A DNA stretch of 64,000 nucleotides. It comes from Chloroflexota bacterium. Lineage in GTDB: Bacteria; Chloroflexota; Anaerolineae; Anaerolineales; UBA4823. Numbering within the stretch: position 1 is the stretch's first letter; every line of letters starts with the position of its first letter. Where the stretch lies: assembly GCA_029782365.1 (NCBI GenBank), contig JAKOUW010000240.1, forward strand, positions 62,001-126,000, in the 5' to 3' direction. The position numbers were made by a program, and so were the translations under genes. Shown here piece after piece: positions 49,481 through 58,160 of the stretch. The notes below the pieces were generated by a model. That model did not search any database and was not told the DNA's origin. It was given only the letters and a program-made list of their open reading frames with translations.

Positions 49481-49711
49481 ATGTCTGGTGAGACACCTGT
49501 TGAAAAAATGACCTACGAAGAAGCTTTTTCAGCCTTGGAAAATGTAGTGACTGCGTTGGAAATTGAGCAGCACCCACTCGATCAAATATTGGCATTGTAT
49601 GAGCGCGGCCAGCGTTTGGCGCAGCGCTGCACTGAATTGTTGGACAAGGCAGAACTGCAGGTAAGACAGATCACACAGGATGGCCTGGTTCCGTTTGACC
49701 CAACGGCTTAA
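49481..49711 (+). CDS. xseB: exodeoxyribonuclease VII small subunit
   Basis: A 76-residue helical protein: MTYEEAFSALENVVTALEIE, then PLDQILALYERGQRLAQRCT and ELLDKAELQVRQI, a clear XseB sequence. It binds XseA in several copies and controls the exonuclease. The ATG directly follows the stop of the membrane protein gene. Length normal. Confidence 0.95.
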   Translation: MSGETPVEKMTYEEAFSALENVVTALEIEQHPLDQILALYERGQRLAQRCTELLDKAELQVRQITQDGLVPFDPTA

Positions 49712-49715
49712 TGCC

Positions 49716-50171
49716 ATGCATTATATTCAAGAAATTTTTAGCAACCACATCATTCTTCCTGCACTGATCGGGTGGGCTATCGCTCAGATTGTTAAAGTGC
49801 CGTTGGAGTATATCCATACCCGGCGTTGGGATTGGTCACTCTTGTTGCGCACCGGTGGTATGCCCAGCTCGCACAGCGCCCTGGTCGCTGGTATAGCGCA
49901 TGGAGTGGGTTTGCACGAAGGATTTGATTCGACGATTTTCGCAATTGCTTTCACCCTGGCCGCGGTGGTAATTTACGACGCAACCGGTATCCGCCGGCAA
50001 GCGGGTAAGCATGCACGCCTTTTGAACGCAATGATTGCCGATCTGACGGCTGGCCACCCGCTGAAAGAAGAGCAGCTTTTGGAATTGTTGGGACACACGC
50101 CCCTGGAGGCATTGGGTGGATTACTCTTGGGGATCGCAGCGGCTCAATTGGGCTGGATTATCTGGCATTAG
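49716..50171 (+). CDS. divergent PAP2-family membrane protein (DUF212)
   Basis: A 151-residue protein of the COG1963 group: SNHIILPALIGWAIAQIVKV, then GGMPSSHSALVAGIAHGVGL (about 49-68, the S-S-H phosphatase-like core), and AAVVIYDATGIRRQAGKHAR. Four to five membrane helices. Related to acid phosphatases of the PAP2 type, with unknown lipid-phosphate substrate. The start is the second ATG after the xseB stop. Its last codons overlap the convergent yigZ gene by 4 nt. Confidence 0.92.
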   Translation: MHYIQEIFSNHIILPALIGWAIAQIVKVPLEYIHTRRWDWSLLLRTGGMPSSHSALVAGIAHGVGLHEGFDSTIFAIAFTLAAVVIYDATGIRRQAGKHARLLNAMIADLTAGHPLKEEQLLELLGHTPLEALGGLLLGIAAAQLGWIIWH

Positions 50172-50818
50172 GCCTGGCTTGGGAAGTTAGGCAGCGGCAC
50201 CACTTTATCTCCCTGCTCAATCACCTCTGCCAACAGTTTCCCGCTGGAAAATTCTTGTAGATCGTTTTGAAAACCGGCCAGCTCTCCGGCTGGAAACTGC
50301 GCTGAAAGCGTCACTTCCACAGCAAAATCTTGATCGATTATTTCTCCTTGGTGGCGCGAAATCATCAGGCGGGTTTGGTCGAAATGGCTGTAAGGCAAAC
50401 CCAGCATGACGGTGACCACCGGTATTTTTTCGGCGCGCCGCACCAGCCCCAGCGCAGCGCGCACCGAGTCGCTGTACGCCCTTACCAGGCCGCCAGTGCC
50501 CAATTTTGTGCCGCCGAAGTAGCGGGTGATGACGACGGCTGTATTGCTCAGGCCGCTGCCTTGCAAAACCGCCAGGGCAGGCCTGCCAGCCGTGCCGGAG
50601 GGCTCGCCGTCATCCGAGCAGTGCGTTATCACAGAATTTCCACAGCCCACCAGGTAAACTGGCACATTGTGTGTTGCATCGTTGAATTCATGGCGGATCC
50701 GGTCGATGAATTGGCGCGCTTCCTCGACGCTGAAGGCAGGCGCCAGGCTGGCAATGAATCGTGAATTAGCGATCAGCAGATCGGCACGCACTGCCTCCAG
50801 CGGGATAATGCAGGGCAC
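50168..50818 (-). CDS. yigZ: YigZ/IMPACT-family protein
   Basis: A 216-residue protein with the UPF0029 domain: FIASLAPAFSVEEARQFIDR, HNVPVYLVGCGNSVITHCSD, DDGEPSGTAGRPALAVLQG (about 73-91), and TAVVITRYFGGTKLGTGGLV. The C-terminal domain is the ferredoxin-like DUF1949. The eukaryotic relative IMPACT regulates Gcn2, and the bacterial role is unknown. The start is a GTG 10 nt after the peptidase stop. The longer frame overlaps the peptidase gene and is not believed. Confidence 0.92.
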   Translation of the reverse strand: MPCIIPLEAVRADLLIANSRFIASLAPAFSVEEARQFIDRIRHEFNDATHNVPVYLVGCGNSVITHCSDDGEPSGTAGRPALAVLQGSGLSNTAVVITRYFGGTKLGTGGLVRAYSDSVRAALGLVRRAEKIPVVTVMLGLPYSHFDQTRLMISRHQGEIIDQDFAVEVTLSAQFPAGELAGFQNDLQEFSSGKLLAEVIEQGDKVVPLPNFPSQA

Positions 50819-50828
50819 GACGCCGCCT

Positions 50829-51959
50829 TTACCACTCGCTGAGCAGGGCCGCCACCAAAGCTGCGCGTTGGGGCAGGCTGGCAACCAGGGCATGTTCGTG
50901 CACTGCATGGGCGCCGTCGCCGTCAGCTCCCAGGCCGTCCAGCGTCGGCGTGAAAACTGAAGTAAAGTTGCCATCCGAAGCCCCACCAGCGCTGCCTTCA
51001 TGCAAGGTCATGCCTTGCCTGGAGGCGATTGCCTTGGCTTTTTCAAAGGCGGCAGCCATGCGCGCGTCGCGCACCATGGGCGGACGGTTCAAACTGCCGG
51101 TGACGTGCAGCCGGGTGCCGTCAAGCGTGGGGGCCAGGTTGTGGATCGCCGTTTCGATCCGTTGGCCTTCTTCGTGGGCGGTGATGCGAAAATCGATTTC
51201 GATTTCACAGTCCGCCGGCACGACATTGCTGGCTGTGCCGCCTTTGATGACGCCCACATTGACCGTTGTACCTTTATCGTAGTTCGTCAGTTTTTGCAGA
51301 GCGAGAATCTGGTGCGCCATTTCTTCGATGGCATTGCGTCCCTTTTGATGATCGGCCCCAGCGTGAGCGGCGCGCCCCTCGACGCGCAAGGAGTATTCAC
51401 CTACGCCTTTGCGCGCAGTTTTGATGACGCCGCCCGGCATGGATGGTTCGAGCACCAGGACGAGCTGGCTTTCTTGGGCTAATTTCTCGATCATGGCGCG
51501 CGATGCGACGCTGCCTATCTCTTCGTCAGCAGTACAGAGAATCTGGACTGGTCCGGCGGTTTGGACACCCAGATCCTGCAGACCGTTCAGGGCATTCAAG
51601 GCAATCACAATCCCGGCTTTCATGTCGTACACGCCCGGTCCGTATAACTTGCCATTCTCTTGCCGCACCGGCTGGTTATTCAGCGTGCCGATCGGCCAGA
51701 CTGTGTCCATATGGCATAAGACGGTGATCGGAGGGTTGGTCATTCCCGCATTCCACCTGCCAAGGACCATGTCGCCGGCTGTTGAACTGGCAAAGCGTGT
51801 GGTTTGAGCGCCGCTTGCGATGAACATTTCCATCACCTGGCTGCTCATACGGTCAACTGCCGCCTTGTCGTGCGAGGGCGACTCGATCTTGACCAGTTCT
51901 ACCAGTTGATCCACCATACCGTTTTCGCGCGCTTTGAAATATTGGGTCAGTTCCGTCAT
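50829..51959 (-). CDS. M20-family zinc peptidase, carboxypeptidase G2-like
   Basis: A 376-residue metallopeptidase. Zinc ligands and catalytic residues are visible: VLCHMDTVWP (H and D, about 78), YGPGVYDMKAGIVIALNALN (bridging D), CTADEEIGS (catalytic E and ligand E, about 143), LEPSMPG, and the last His in GAHAVHEHALV. The dimerisation lid between (GRAAHAGADHQKGRNAIEEM) is typical. It removes a C-terminal amino acid, often glutamate, from peptides or conjugates. ATG behind AAAGGTG. Part of a leftward four-gene operon. Confidence 0.93.
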   Translation of the reverse strand: MTELTQYFKARENGMVDQLVELVKIESPSHDKAAVDRMSSQVMEMFIASGAQTTRFASSTAGDMVLGRWNAGMTNPPITVLCHMDTVWPIGTLNNQPVRQENGKLYGPGVYDMKAGIVIALNALNGLQDLGVQTAGPVQILCTADEEIGSVASRAMIEKLAQESQLVLVLEPSMPGGVIKTARKGVGEYSLRVEGRAAHAGADHQKGRNAIEEMAHQILALQKLTNYDKGTTVNVGVIKGGTASNVVPADCEIEIDFRITAHEEGQRIETAIHNLAPTLDGTRLHVTGSLNRPPMVRDARMAAAFEKAKAIASRQGMTLHEGSAGGASDGNFTSVFTPTLDGLGADGDGAHAVHEHALVASLPQRAALVAALLSEW

Positions 51960-51987
51960 GTGTTCACCTTTTTCGTTGAATGAGTTT

Positions 51988-52539
51988 TTATACAACTGGG
52001 TTTGTCACAGTGGGCTTAAAAGCCAGGTTCATTTGCCAGGCAGCCTGCGAATCTGGCCGGTCGATTTGCCAGGCTCCTGCAGTGGGCAGTGGATTGCGGT
52101 GGTCAAAAATCCGCAGGTTGTTCAGAATCTTTTCCTGCATACCCAGGCCGAGGAGCAGCGCGCCAATTGGCCCGCCGTGGGTCACCAAAGCAACCGGGTG
52201 ATCTTCCTGGCTTTCTGCAGCCGCCTGCTCGAACAAAGGCTGGATGCGCTGCAAGACGCTCTGCGGCGTGTCGCCTGGCTGCCATTCGATCAACGCCTGG
52301 TGGATGATGACCGGCGCAGCAGCAATTTCCGCGGAGATTTCGGCGGTGCGGATGCAGCGCTCTAATGGGCTGGAGTAGATGCGGCTTACACCTGCCTGGC
52401 ATAGGAAAGCACCTAAAGCCACAGCTTCGAGGCGCCCTTCAGGCGTCAGCGGCGGGCCAGGTGGAAGATGGTACGCCAGGTCGGAGCGAGTCCAATCTGG
52501 GGCGGCGTGACGAGCAAGATATATTTTTTGCGCGGGCAT
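51988..52539 (-). CDS. histidine phosphatase (phosphoglycerate mutase-like)
   Basis: A 183-residue phosphatase of the His-phosphatase superfamily. The phospho-accepting His is in YLARHAAPDW (R-H-A in place of R-H-G), IYSSPLERCIRTAEI gives the second Arg site, the acid is in ALIEWQPGDTPQS, and the second His in VALVTHGGPIGALLLGL. Substrate unknown, cobalamin- or sugar-phosphate-type are possible. Three possible ATGs lie together; the last is chosen to clear the stop of the upstream gene. Confidence 0.88.
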   Translation of the reverse strand: MPAQKIYLARHAAPDWTRSDLAYHLPPGPPLTPEGRLEAVALGAFLCQAGVSRIYSSPLERCIRTAEISAEIAAAPVIIHQALIEWQPGDTPQSVLQRIQPLFEQAAAESQEDHPVALVTHGGPIGALLLGLGMQEKILNNLRIFDHRNPLPTAGAWQIDRPDSQAAWQMNLAFKPTVTNPVV

Positions 52540-52543
52540 GTGG

Positions 52544-53407
52544 TTATCCATTCCAGGCATAGGCTTTGAGCGTCCTGACCGCGTTCAGGGTAACGATGCC
52601 TCGATATTCTAATTCGCAGGCTGGGCTGACAGCTCCCCAAGACAAAGGCCAGCCGCCGTCTTCTTGTTGGCGTTCAGCCAGCGCATGTAGATGCTTTTGG
52701 ATGATTTCATCATTGTACAAGGAACTGCACAGGCTGCCAGGCGTTGGCGCCCAGTCGAGGGGCTTGAAGACATACCCGCTGTCTGCAGGGTTTAATGCAG
52801 TGTGTTCTAAAATTGTGTTTGCCAGGCGCGAAAAGGCTTGAGCGGCACGTGCGCGTTCCCCGGTGTTTTCAAGGAATAAAACGATGCACAACAGATCATG
52901 GTCGCCGGGTTCTTCAAGCGAATCAATAATCTGCCAGCAGAAGCCACTGGCTCGTTTGAGCCAGGAATGGTTTACATGGTGCTTGTGCAGCAAGCCTGCC
53001 AGGCTAGCGGTAGGGTTGATGGAAGCCGGAGGAAATTCATCTGCAGTGTTCCACCAGGGTGCGCGGGGCGCATCAGCCACGGTGGGTAAGACGAACGGCA
53101 CGCCACCCTGAGGGGTTGTGATTGACTCTAGATAGTCGCATACCTGGTCAGCCAGTGTGAGATCCATGCCGATTTGATCCAGGCAGCGCAACGCAAACTC
53201 CTGGTCGATCGGTTGGCTGGAAGCAGTGCGCTTATCGGGCTCGAGGGCATTCCCGAAACCGCCATCTGGGTTTTGATAGGCGCGCAAAGCAGCCAACGCT
53301 GCCTGAGCGCTTCCGCCAGCAAAATTGTATTCAAAGAGTTTTCTTTCCAGTAATCGGCCGTTGGCCAATAAAAAAGTATAGGCCCGAGCAAGAATTTTGT
53401 CGAACAT
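52544..53407 (-). CDS. alpha/alpha-toroid protein, prenyltransferase/squalene-cyclase-like
   Basis: A 287-residue protein with repeats of the kind seen in terpene cyclases and prenyltransferases: AYQNPDGGFGNALEP near 40, ITTPQGGVPFVLP near 95, and RQQEDGGWPLSWG near 255, each with the Q-x2-D/G-G-G-F/W turn. No DxDD or DDxD active-site motif is visible, so catalysis is doubtful. It is soluble. The start is the ATG behind GGAGG. First gene of the leftward operon, divergent from the PadR gene. Confidence 0.75.
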   Translation of the reverse strand: MFDKILARAYTFLLANGRLLERKLFEYNFAGGSAQAALAALRAYQNPDGGFGNALEPDKRTASSQPIDQEFALRCLDQIGMDLTLADQVCDYLESITTPQGGVPFVLPTVADAPRAPWWNTADEFPPASINPTASLAGLLHKHHVNHSWLKRASGFCWQIIDSLEEPGDHDLLCIVLFLENTGERARAAQAFSRLANTILEHTALNPADSGYVFKPLDWAPTPGSLCSSLYNDEIIQKHLHALAERQQEDGGWPLSWGAVSPACELEYRGIVTLNAVRTLKAYAWNG

Positions 53408-53473
53408 AACTGCCTCCATCTCCGCAATTTTACCTTCTTTTTCAAAGAAGCTTTGATTTGGTCGATGATTACC

Positions 53474-53501
53474 TTGACAAATCACTCATTGAGGGTATAA
53501 T
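53474..53501 (+). promoter_or_regulatory. promoter of the padR-MFS operon
   Basis: TTGACA (53474-53479), 16 nt, TATAAT (53496-53501). The -10 box enters the big palindrome, so a bound repressor would block it. Confidence 0.85.
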
Positions 53502-53542
53502 CCATCCTGATTAGTCAATATTGACTAATCAGGATGGATTAT
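53497..53542. promoter_or_regulatory. perfect 46-bp palindrome over the padR promoter and start codon
   Basis: Every base from 53497 to 53542 pairs with its partner around the centre CAATATTG, with no spacer and no mismatch. The core TTAGTCAATATTGACTAA resembles PadR-type operators. It covers the -10 box, the start site, the ribosome site AGGA and the first two bases of the ATG. Confidence 0.95.
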
Positions 53543-54068
53543 GTCTAACGAATTATTGTTACTCGGATTACTTCGCAGCCACCAAATGCACGGTTACCAA
53601 TTGAGTGAATTTCTCACCCGCAATCTGTCAACGTGCACGGACCTGAAAAAGCCCACTGCCTATTTCTTGTTAGGGAAAATGGCGGAGCAGGGTTGGATCG
53701 CAGAAGAGCAAACTCAGGAAGGCAACCGGCCGCCTCGGCGGGTTTACCACCTGACAACCCTGGGGGAGGCAAATTTCCAGCGGCTGTTGCGCGAAAACCT
53801 GGCCGCTTTTGAGCCGGTGACCATGCGCGGCGATGCCGGCCTGGCATTTCTGGATTTTTTACCCCCAGGTGAAGCGGCAGAACTGCTCATGGTACGGCGG
53901 GGCGGGCTGGCACAGGCATTGGAACAAGCGCGCTCCGCACCGCACCATGCAGGCAGCCTGGGATTGGTTTTAGAACATCAAGTACTGCACCTGCAAGCAG
54001 AGCTGGCCTGGGTTGAGCAGGTTATTGCCGGCCTGCAGCGTGAAGCGTCAACTACTCAGAACAAATAA
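53541..54068 (+). CDS. PadR-family transcriptional regulator
   Basis: A 175-residue regulator. The winged helix is ELLLLGLLRSHQMHGYQLSE at 4-23 (PadR signature), then KKPTAYFLLGKMAEQGWIAE and the wing PPRRVYHLTTLGEANFQRLL. A C-terminal helical domain of about 90 residues mediates dimerisation. It is followed 20 nt later by an MFS efflux gene, so it most likely represses the pair through the palindrome at its own promoter and releases when a toxic compound binds. Confidence 0.93.
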   Translation: MSNELLLLGLLRSHQMHGYQLSEFLTRNLSTCTDLKKPTAYFLLGKMAEQGWIAEEQTQEGNRPPRRVYHLTTLGEANFQRLLRENLAAFEPVTMRGDAGLAFLDFLPPGEAAELLMVRRGGLAQALEQARSAPHHAGSLGLVLEHQVLHLQAELAWVEQVIAGLQREASTTQNK

Positions 54069-54088
54069 TTAATCAGGAGAATTGCATT

Positions 54089-55483
54089 ATGACAGCACCC
54101 GCTGAGACAACTTTGGAAGAAAAACTGGATTTTAAGAAGATACTGCCCATTTTTGTGGTTGTATTGGTGGATTTATTGGGAATGACGGTGATCATCCCGT
54201 TGATGCCGATGTACGCGGTCAGTTTTCAATCAACGGCCTTTATGATCGGCATTTTAGGCGCGGTGTACCCGATCATGCAGTTTATTGGCGCGCCTGTGTT
54301 AGGCCGGTTATCCGATCGCTATGGACGCAAACCCATTCTGCTGGTCAGCCAGATCGGCACGCTGATTGGTTTTATCGTCTTAGGCATGGCGAACAGTCTG
54401 TGGATGTTATTCCTTTCTCGTTTGATCGATGGAATTTCCGGCGCAAATATCTCCACAGCGCAGGCTGCCATCACGGATAGCACAACAGAAAAAAACCGTA
54501 CCCAAGGATTGGGTTTGATGGGCGCGGCGTTTGGCCTGGGTTTCGTAATTGGCCCGGTGATCGCGGCAGTATCCCTGATGATCAGCAAGGATAATTATCA
54601 CGTGCCGGCCTGGGTGGCAGCCGCTTTTTCATTAATTTCAATTTTGCTAACCTATTTTTGGCTTCCTGAGACCCTGCCGGCAGAGCGGCGCAATGCCTCG
54701 GCAAATAAGAAGGGTGGCTTTACTCTGTCGGCTGTTTTTAATGCACTGGTCCACCCGCAAATTGGCTTGTTGCTGGTGATTTTGTTTGCCCAACAAATTG
54801 CTTTTGGCGGCTTTGAACAGCTTCTGTCACTGTTTACATTGAACCGTTTAGGGTTAAATGCCAGCGGCAATGCCATCATCTTTGTTTATGTGGGCATTAT
54901 TGTGGTCATCGTGCAGGGAGGCATGATCGGTCCCTGGAGCCGAAAATTTGGTGATCGTAAACTGGTCTTTTTCGGGCTGGCTGCCTTAGCAGTCGGGTTG
55001 ATTTTAACAGCCCTGGCCCCTGCGGTGCCGATGCCAGGTTATTCCAAGGCCAAGCTGCAAGCAGAGCTAACCGCCAGCGGCAGTTTCCGCACACACGAGA
55101 ATCCTACTACTCAATCGATCCAGGTATCCATTCCAAATGATGATCACAACGGCTGGTCGGGTCTGGCCTGGATCTTAGTCGCTATGATTCCGACCTCGAT
55201 TGGAGGGGGCATTCTTCAGCCGAGCATAAACAGCCTGATCACCAAACGAGTTGATAAAAGTGAAATTGGCGGAATATTGGGCATTTCCGCCGCCCTGCTG
55301 AGTGGAGCCAACGCCATTGCCCCGGTTTTGTTTGGTGCAATTTTTCAGGGGCTGGGTTCGACCATGCCTTTCTTGACTGGCGGTTTTATGCTGGCAGTTC
55401 TGCTTGGACTGGCTTACAACCTGGTCAAGCCGGGCAGTGAAGAAACTGCCCCGGTTGGACTGGCGCGCAGCGGCAGCCACTAG
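54089..55483 (+). CDS. MFS drug efflux transporter (TetA-like, DHA1)
   Basis: A 464-residue transporter with 12 predicted membrane helices. MFS motif A is in GAPVLGRLSDRYGRKPILLV (about 71-90) between helices 2 and 3, and GLMGAAFGLGFVIGPVIAAV (about 146-165) is the antiporter motif C of DHA1 exporters. A polar loop of about 40 residues near 325-365 separates two late helices and is longer than usual. Likely exports an antibiotic or other toxic compound in exchange for protons. ATG behind AGGAGA. Co-transcribed with padR. Confidence 0.93.
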   Translation: MTAPAETTLEEKLDFKKILPIFVVVLVDLLGMTVIIPLMPMYAVSFQSTAFMIGILGAVYPIMQFIGAPVLGRLSDRYGRKPILLVSQIGTLIGFIVLGMANSLWMLFLSRLIDGISGANISTAQAAITDSTTEKNRTQGLGLMGAAFGLGFVIGPVIAAVSLMISKDNYHVPAWVAAAFSLISILLTYFWLPETLPAERRNASANKKGGFTLSAVFNALVHPQIGLLLVILFAQQIAFGGFEQLLSLFTLNRLGLNASGNAIIFVYVGIIVVIVQGGMIGPWSRKFGDRKLVFFGLAALAVGLILTALAPAVPMPGYSKAKLQAELTASGSFRTHENPTTQSIQVSIPNDDHNGWSGLAWILVAMIPTSIGGGILQPSINSLITKRVDKSEIGGILGISAALLSGANAIAPVLFGAIFQGLGSTMPFLTGGFMLAVLLGLAYNLVKPGSEETAPVGLARSGSH

Positions 55484-56739
55484 GGGTTTGCGGATACATA
55501 CTGCAGTGCGTACTGCGCATCGGCATAGTTGGGCCTGTACTGCAGGGCTTCTTTAAAGGCGTTAATTGCTTCAACACTGCGCCCCAGGCGGTACAGCGCC
55601 CAGCCTTTCCACAGCAGTGCCTCTTCAGAGTTCGGCGTGCGTTTCAATGCCGCATCTGCCAAGGCGAGAAGATCCTCATTGTGGTTTGTATGGAAGTAGG
55701 CAAAGAAAGGCCCAAATTGGTAGCGCAGCATGCGCTGCGGCAGCCCAATTTGCAAGGCCTTGGTATAGGCGTCGAAAGCTTCATCATAGCGGTCGAAATA
55801 AACCAGGTTTGAGCCGATATTAAACCAGGCGAAAGCATCATTGGGATCGGTGTTGGCTTCCGCTTGAGCGGCATTCAGCGCATTTTGACGATTGGTCGCC
55901 GGATCCCAATCGGCGCCGAGTATCGACTGCAGCTTGCTTTGGTCCGTTGGCAAAAATAACAAAATATATACACGGTTGAAAGTGCGCCATTTTTTATCCA
56001 ATTCGGCGAATGGCACGCTTTTGTTTGCTCCGTAGAAGCTGTCTTGCCCCAAGAAAGTCTGGCTTGCGTTATCATAACCGGTCAGCAAGAAATAGTGTGC
56101 TCCCCAATGATCGTCGTTTGGCCAGCCGGCTTCAGGAAAAACGAAGCTTTCTTCGATCATCACCGGGAACCCATTGGCGATGAGCTGCTTCAACAAGTCA
56201 ATGGTTCCTCCGACCCGAAACTCTGAATTTAACCAGCCGGCATTGTTGCGGGCGAAATAAACCAACTCCTCCACGTTCACATTGCGGTCAGCGGTGGAGG
56301 GCTTGATCTGGTCGGAAACATCAGACTGGGTGCCTTTCCAACCATAATAATGCAAATACATGGTCAGTGTAGCTGGGCCGCAGTCGTTTGCTGTTTGTTT
56401 TACATATTCTGGTGCTGGTAAGGCGACCTGGTCTGGTAAGGCTGTGGGTGTAAAGGTGTTGGTGGCGGTTGGTGCTTCAGTCGGTGGATCCAATGGAGTT
56501 GGTGTTGAGGTTGGGGTTAAGGTGGGTGTTGGGGAAGGGGCTGTGGTTTCGCTGGGGTGAGGCAGTGGGGTGGGCAGCGGTTCGACCGGGTCTACCATGC
56601 CTCTCCAATATGTGAGGGCGCGGTCGATTCGCCAGTCCAGCCGACTTTGGATATCGGGAATCTGGTACAATAGCCATCCTGCTAATAAGATGATTGGCAC
56701 AGCTATCAGAAAGGTAAGAACAAGTTTACGGTTGCGCAT
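55480..56739 (-). CDS. membrane-anchored C39-like peptidase with TPR repeats
   Basis: A 419-residue protein. An N-terminal membrane anchor covers 7-27 (LTFLIAVPIILLAGWLLYQI), and a Pro/Thr/Ser-rich linker extends to about 110. The papain-like domain of the C39_2 kind has the catalytic Cys in VKQTANDCGPATLTMYLHYY (about 120-139) and His in WGAHYFLLTGYDN (about 215). From 285 come three TPRs (NDAFAWFNIGSNLVYFDRYD, SEEALLWKGWALYRLGRSVE, NYADAQYALQYV). Extracellular peptidase or transglutaminase-like protein, target unknown. The stop overlaps the convergent MFS gene by 4 nt. Divergent from miaB. Confidence 0.87.
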   Translation of the reverse strand: MRNRKLVLTFLIAVPIILLAGWLLYQIPDIQSRLDWRIDRALTYWRGMVDPVEPLPTPLPHPSETTAPSPTPTLTPTSTPTPLDPPTEAPTATNTFTPTALPDQVALPAPEYVKQTANDCGPATLTMYLHYYGWKGTQSDVSDQIKPSTADRNVNVEELVYFARNNAGWLNSEFRVGGTIDLLKQLIANGFPVMIEESFVFPEAGWPNDDHWGAHYFLLTGYDNASQTFLGQDSFYGANKSVPFAELDKKWRTFNRVYILLFLPTDQSKLQSILGADWDPATNRQNALNAAQAEANTDPNDAFAWFNIGSNLVYFDRYDEAFDAYTKALQIGLPQRMLRYQFGPFFAYFHTNHNEDLLALADAALKRTPNSEEALLWKGWALYRLGRSVEAINAFKEALQYRPNYADAQYALQYVSANP

Positions 56740-56767
56740 GGCTCGAATTGTAACACCAAAGATTTGT

Positions 56768-56780
56768 TATAATATTGGAT
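56768..56780 (+). promoter_or_regulatory. -10 box 7 nt before the miaB ATG
   Basis: TATAAT (56768-56773), 7 nt, ATG. This is the same layout as at 40732. No Shine-Dalgarno, hence probably leaderless. -35 candidates are weak (GAATTG, 17 nt upstream). Confidence 0.5.
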
Positions 56781-58160
56781 ATGAAATATCATATTTGGAC
56801 TGAAGGCTGCCAGATGAATGTGGCTGATTCGCAGCGGGTCGCTTCTGCGTTGGAGCGGCTGGGCTACGAGATGACACGCACACCTGAGGAAGCCAATGTA
56901 ATTGTGATGAACACGTGCGTAGTGCGGCAGAGCGCAGAAGATAAGGCGTATGGTCGCCTCTCGACGCTCCGTCCGTTGAAAGATCAGCGCCCTGACCTTG
57001 TGATTAACCTGATGGGCTGCCTGGTGGGTGTACGTGGTCATGATATGTTGAAACGTCGCTTTCCCTATGTAGACGTTTTTTCTCCGCCTTCAGATCCCGA
57101 ACCGCTGGTGGCATTTTTAACCCAGGGTGAAACTCGCCAGCTAGAGCTGGAAGAGACACAGCGCCGCTTCGAAATCATGGACAACAGCACGGATGAAAGT
57201 CTACTGCTGCCGGCGTACGAACGCGGCAGGCTGGTCGCTGCTCACGTGCCGGTTGTTTTGGGTTGCTCACATGCCTGTACGTTTTGCATCATTCCATACC
57301 GCCGAGGTGTGGAACGCAGCCGCTTGGTCGGCGATATCCTGATTGAGGTGCGCTCTTTGGTGGCGCAGGGTGTCAAAGAAATCACCTTTTTGGGCCAGAT
57401 TGTCGACCGGTACGGCAAAGATGTTCCAGATGGGCCGAACCTGGCCGCCCTGTTGCGATTGACCCATGAGATTGAAGGTTTGGAGCGCATTCGCTTCCTG
57501 ACTTCTCATCCGAATTGGATGACGGATGAACTAATGGAGAGTGTGGCAGAGCTGCCGAAGGTCATGCCGCATATCGAAGTGCCGGTTCAGGCTGGCGACG
57601 ATGAAGTGCTTGAGAATATGAAACGCGGTTACACGTCAGATGATTACCGCCGCTTAATTGAAAAGATCCGGCGCAAGATCGACAAACCCGGTTTGGGAGT
57701 TTCGATTGCGACGGATATTATCGTGGGCTTCCCGGGGGAAACAGACGCTCAGTTCCGGCACACCTATGATTTATTGGCGGAACTGAAGCTGGATGTCGCA
57801 CACCTGGCGCGCTATTCAACCCGCCCTGGAACGGTCGCTTCACGGCGGATGGTAGATGATGTCTCCGAAGTGGAAAAGATGAATCGATTCCGCACCCTCG
57901 AACAGCTCCAGGAGCAAATTGTGGCGGAGATCAACAGCCGTTACCTGGGCGCAACAGTAAAAGTGTTGTTTGAGGAAAAGGTCAAAGACCGCTGGAAAGG
58001 CCGCACAGAGACCAATAAATTGGTGTTTGTGGAAACTGCCCAGGATCTGCGCGGCCAGGTGCGTCCGGTGCGTATCACCTGGATTGGCCCGTGGTCGATG
58101 ATTGGCTCACTGGAAAATGAACGCCCGCAAACAATCTCTCTCGATGTTTTGACAGTTTGA
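56781..58160 (+). CDS. miaB: tRNA-2-methylthio-N6-dimethylallyladenosine synthase
   Basis: A 459-residue methylthiotransferase. The N-terminal UPF0004 domain has three Cys for the auxiliary cluster: TEGCQMN (C10), MNTCVVRQSAED (about C46) and LMGCLVG (about C81). The radical-SAM motif is GCSHACTFCIIPYRRGVERS (about 159-178, CxxxCxxC). A TRAM domain closes the chain (VKVLFEEKVKDRWKGRTETN). It adds a methylthio group to position 37 of tRNAs reading UNN codons. MiaB-type features (GRVxRS-like RGVERSR) are stronger than those of MtaB or RimO. Confidence 0.93.
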   Translation: MKYHIWTEGCQMNVADSQRVASALERLGYEMTRTPEEANVIVMNTCVVRQSAEDKAYGRLSTLRPLKDQRPDLVINLMGCLVGVRGHDMLKRRFPYVDVFSPPSDPEPLVAFLTQGETRQLELEETQRRFEIMDNSTDESLLLPAYERGRLVAAHVPVVLGCSHACTFCIIPYRRGVERSRLVGDILIEVRSLVAQGVKEITFLGQIVDRYGKDVPDGPNLAALLRLTHEIEGLERIRFLTSHPNWMTDELMESVAELPKVMPHIEVPVQAGDDEVLENMKRGYTSDDYRRLIEKIRRKIDKPGLGVSIATDIIVGFPGETDAQFRHTYDLLAELKLDVAHLARYSTRPGTVASRRMVDDVSEVEKMNRFRTLEQLQEQIVAEINSRYLGATVKVLFEEKVKDRWKGRTETNKLVFVETAQDLRGQVRPVRITWIGPWSMIGSLENERPQTISLDVLTV

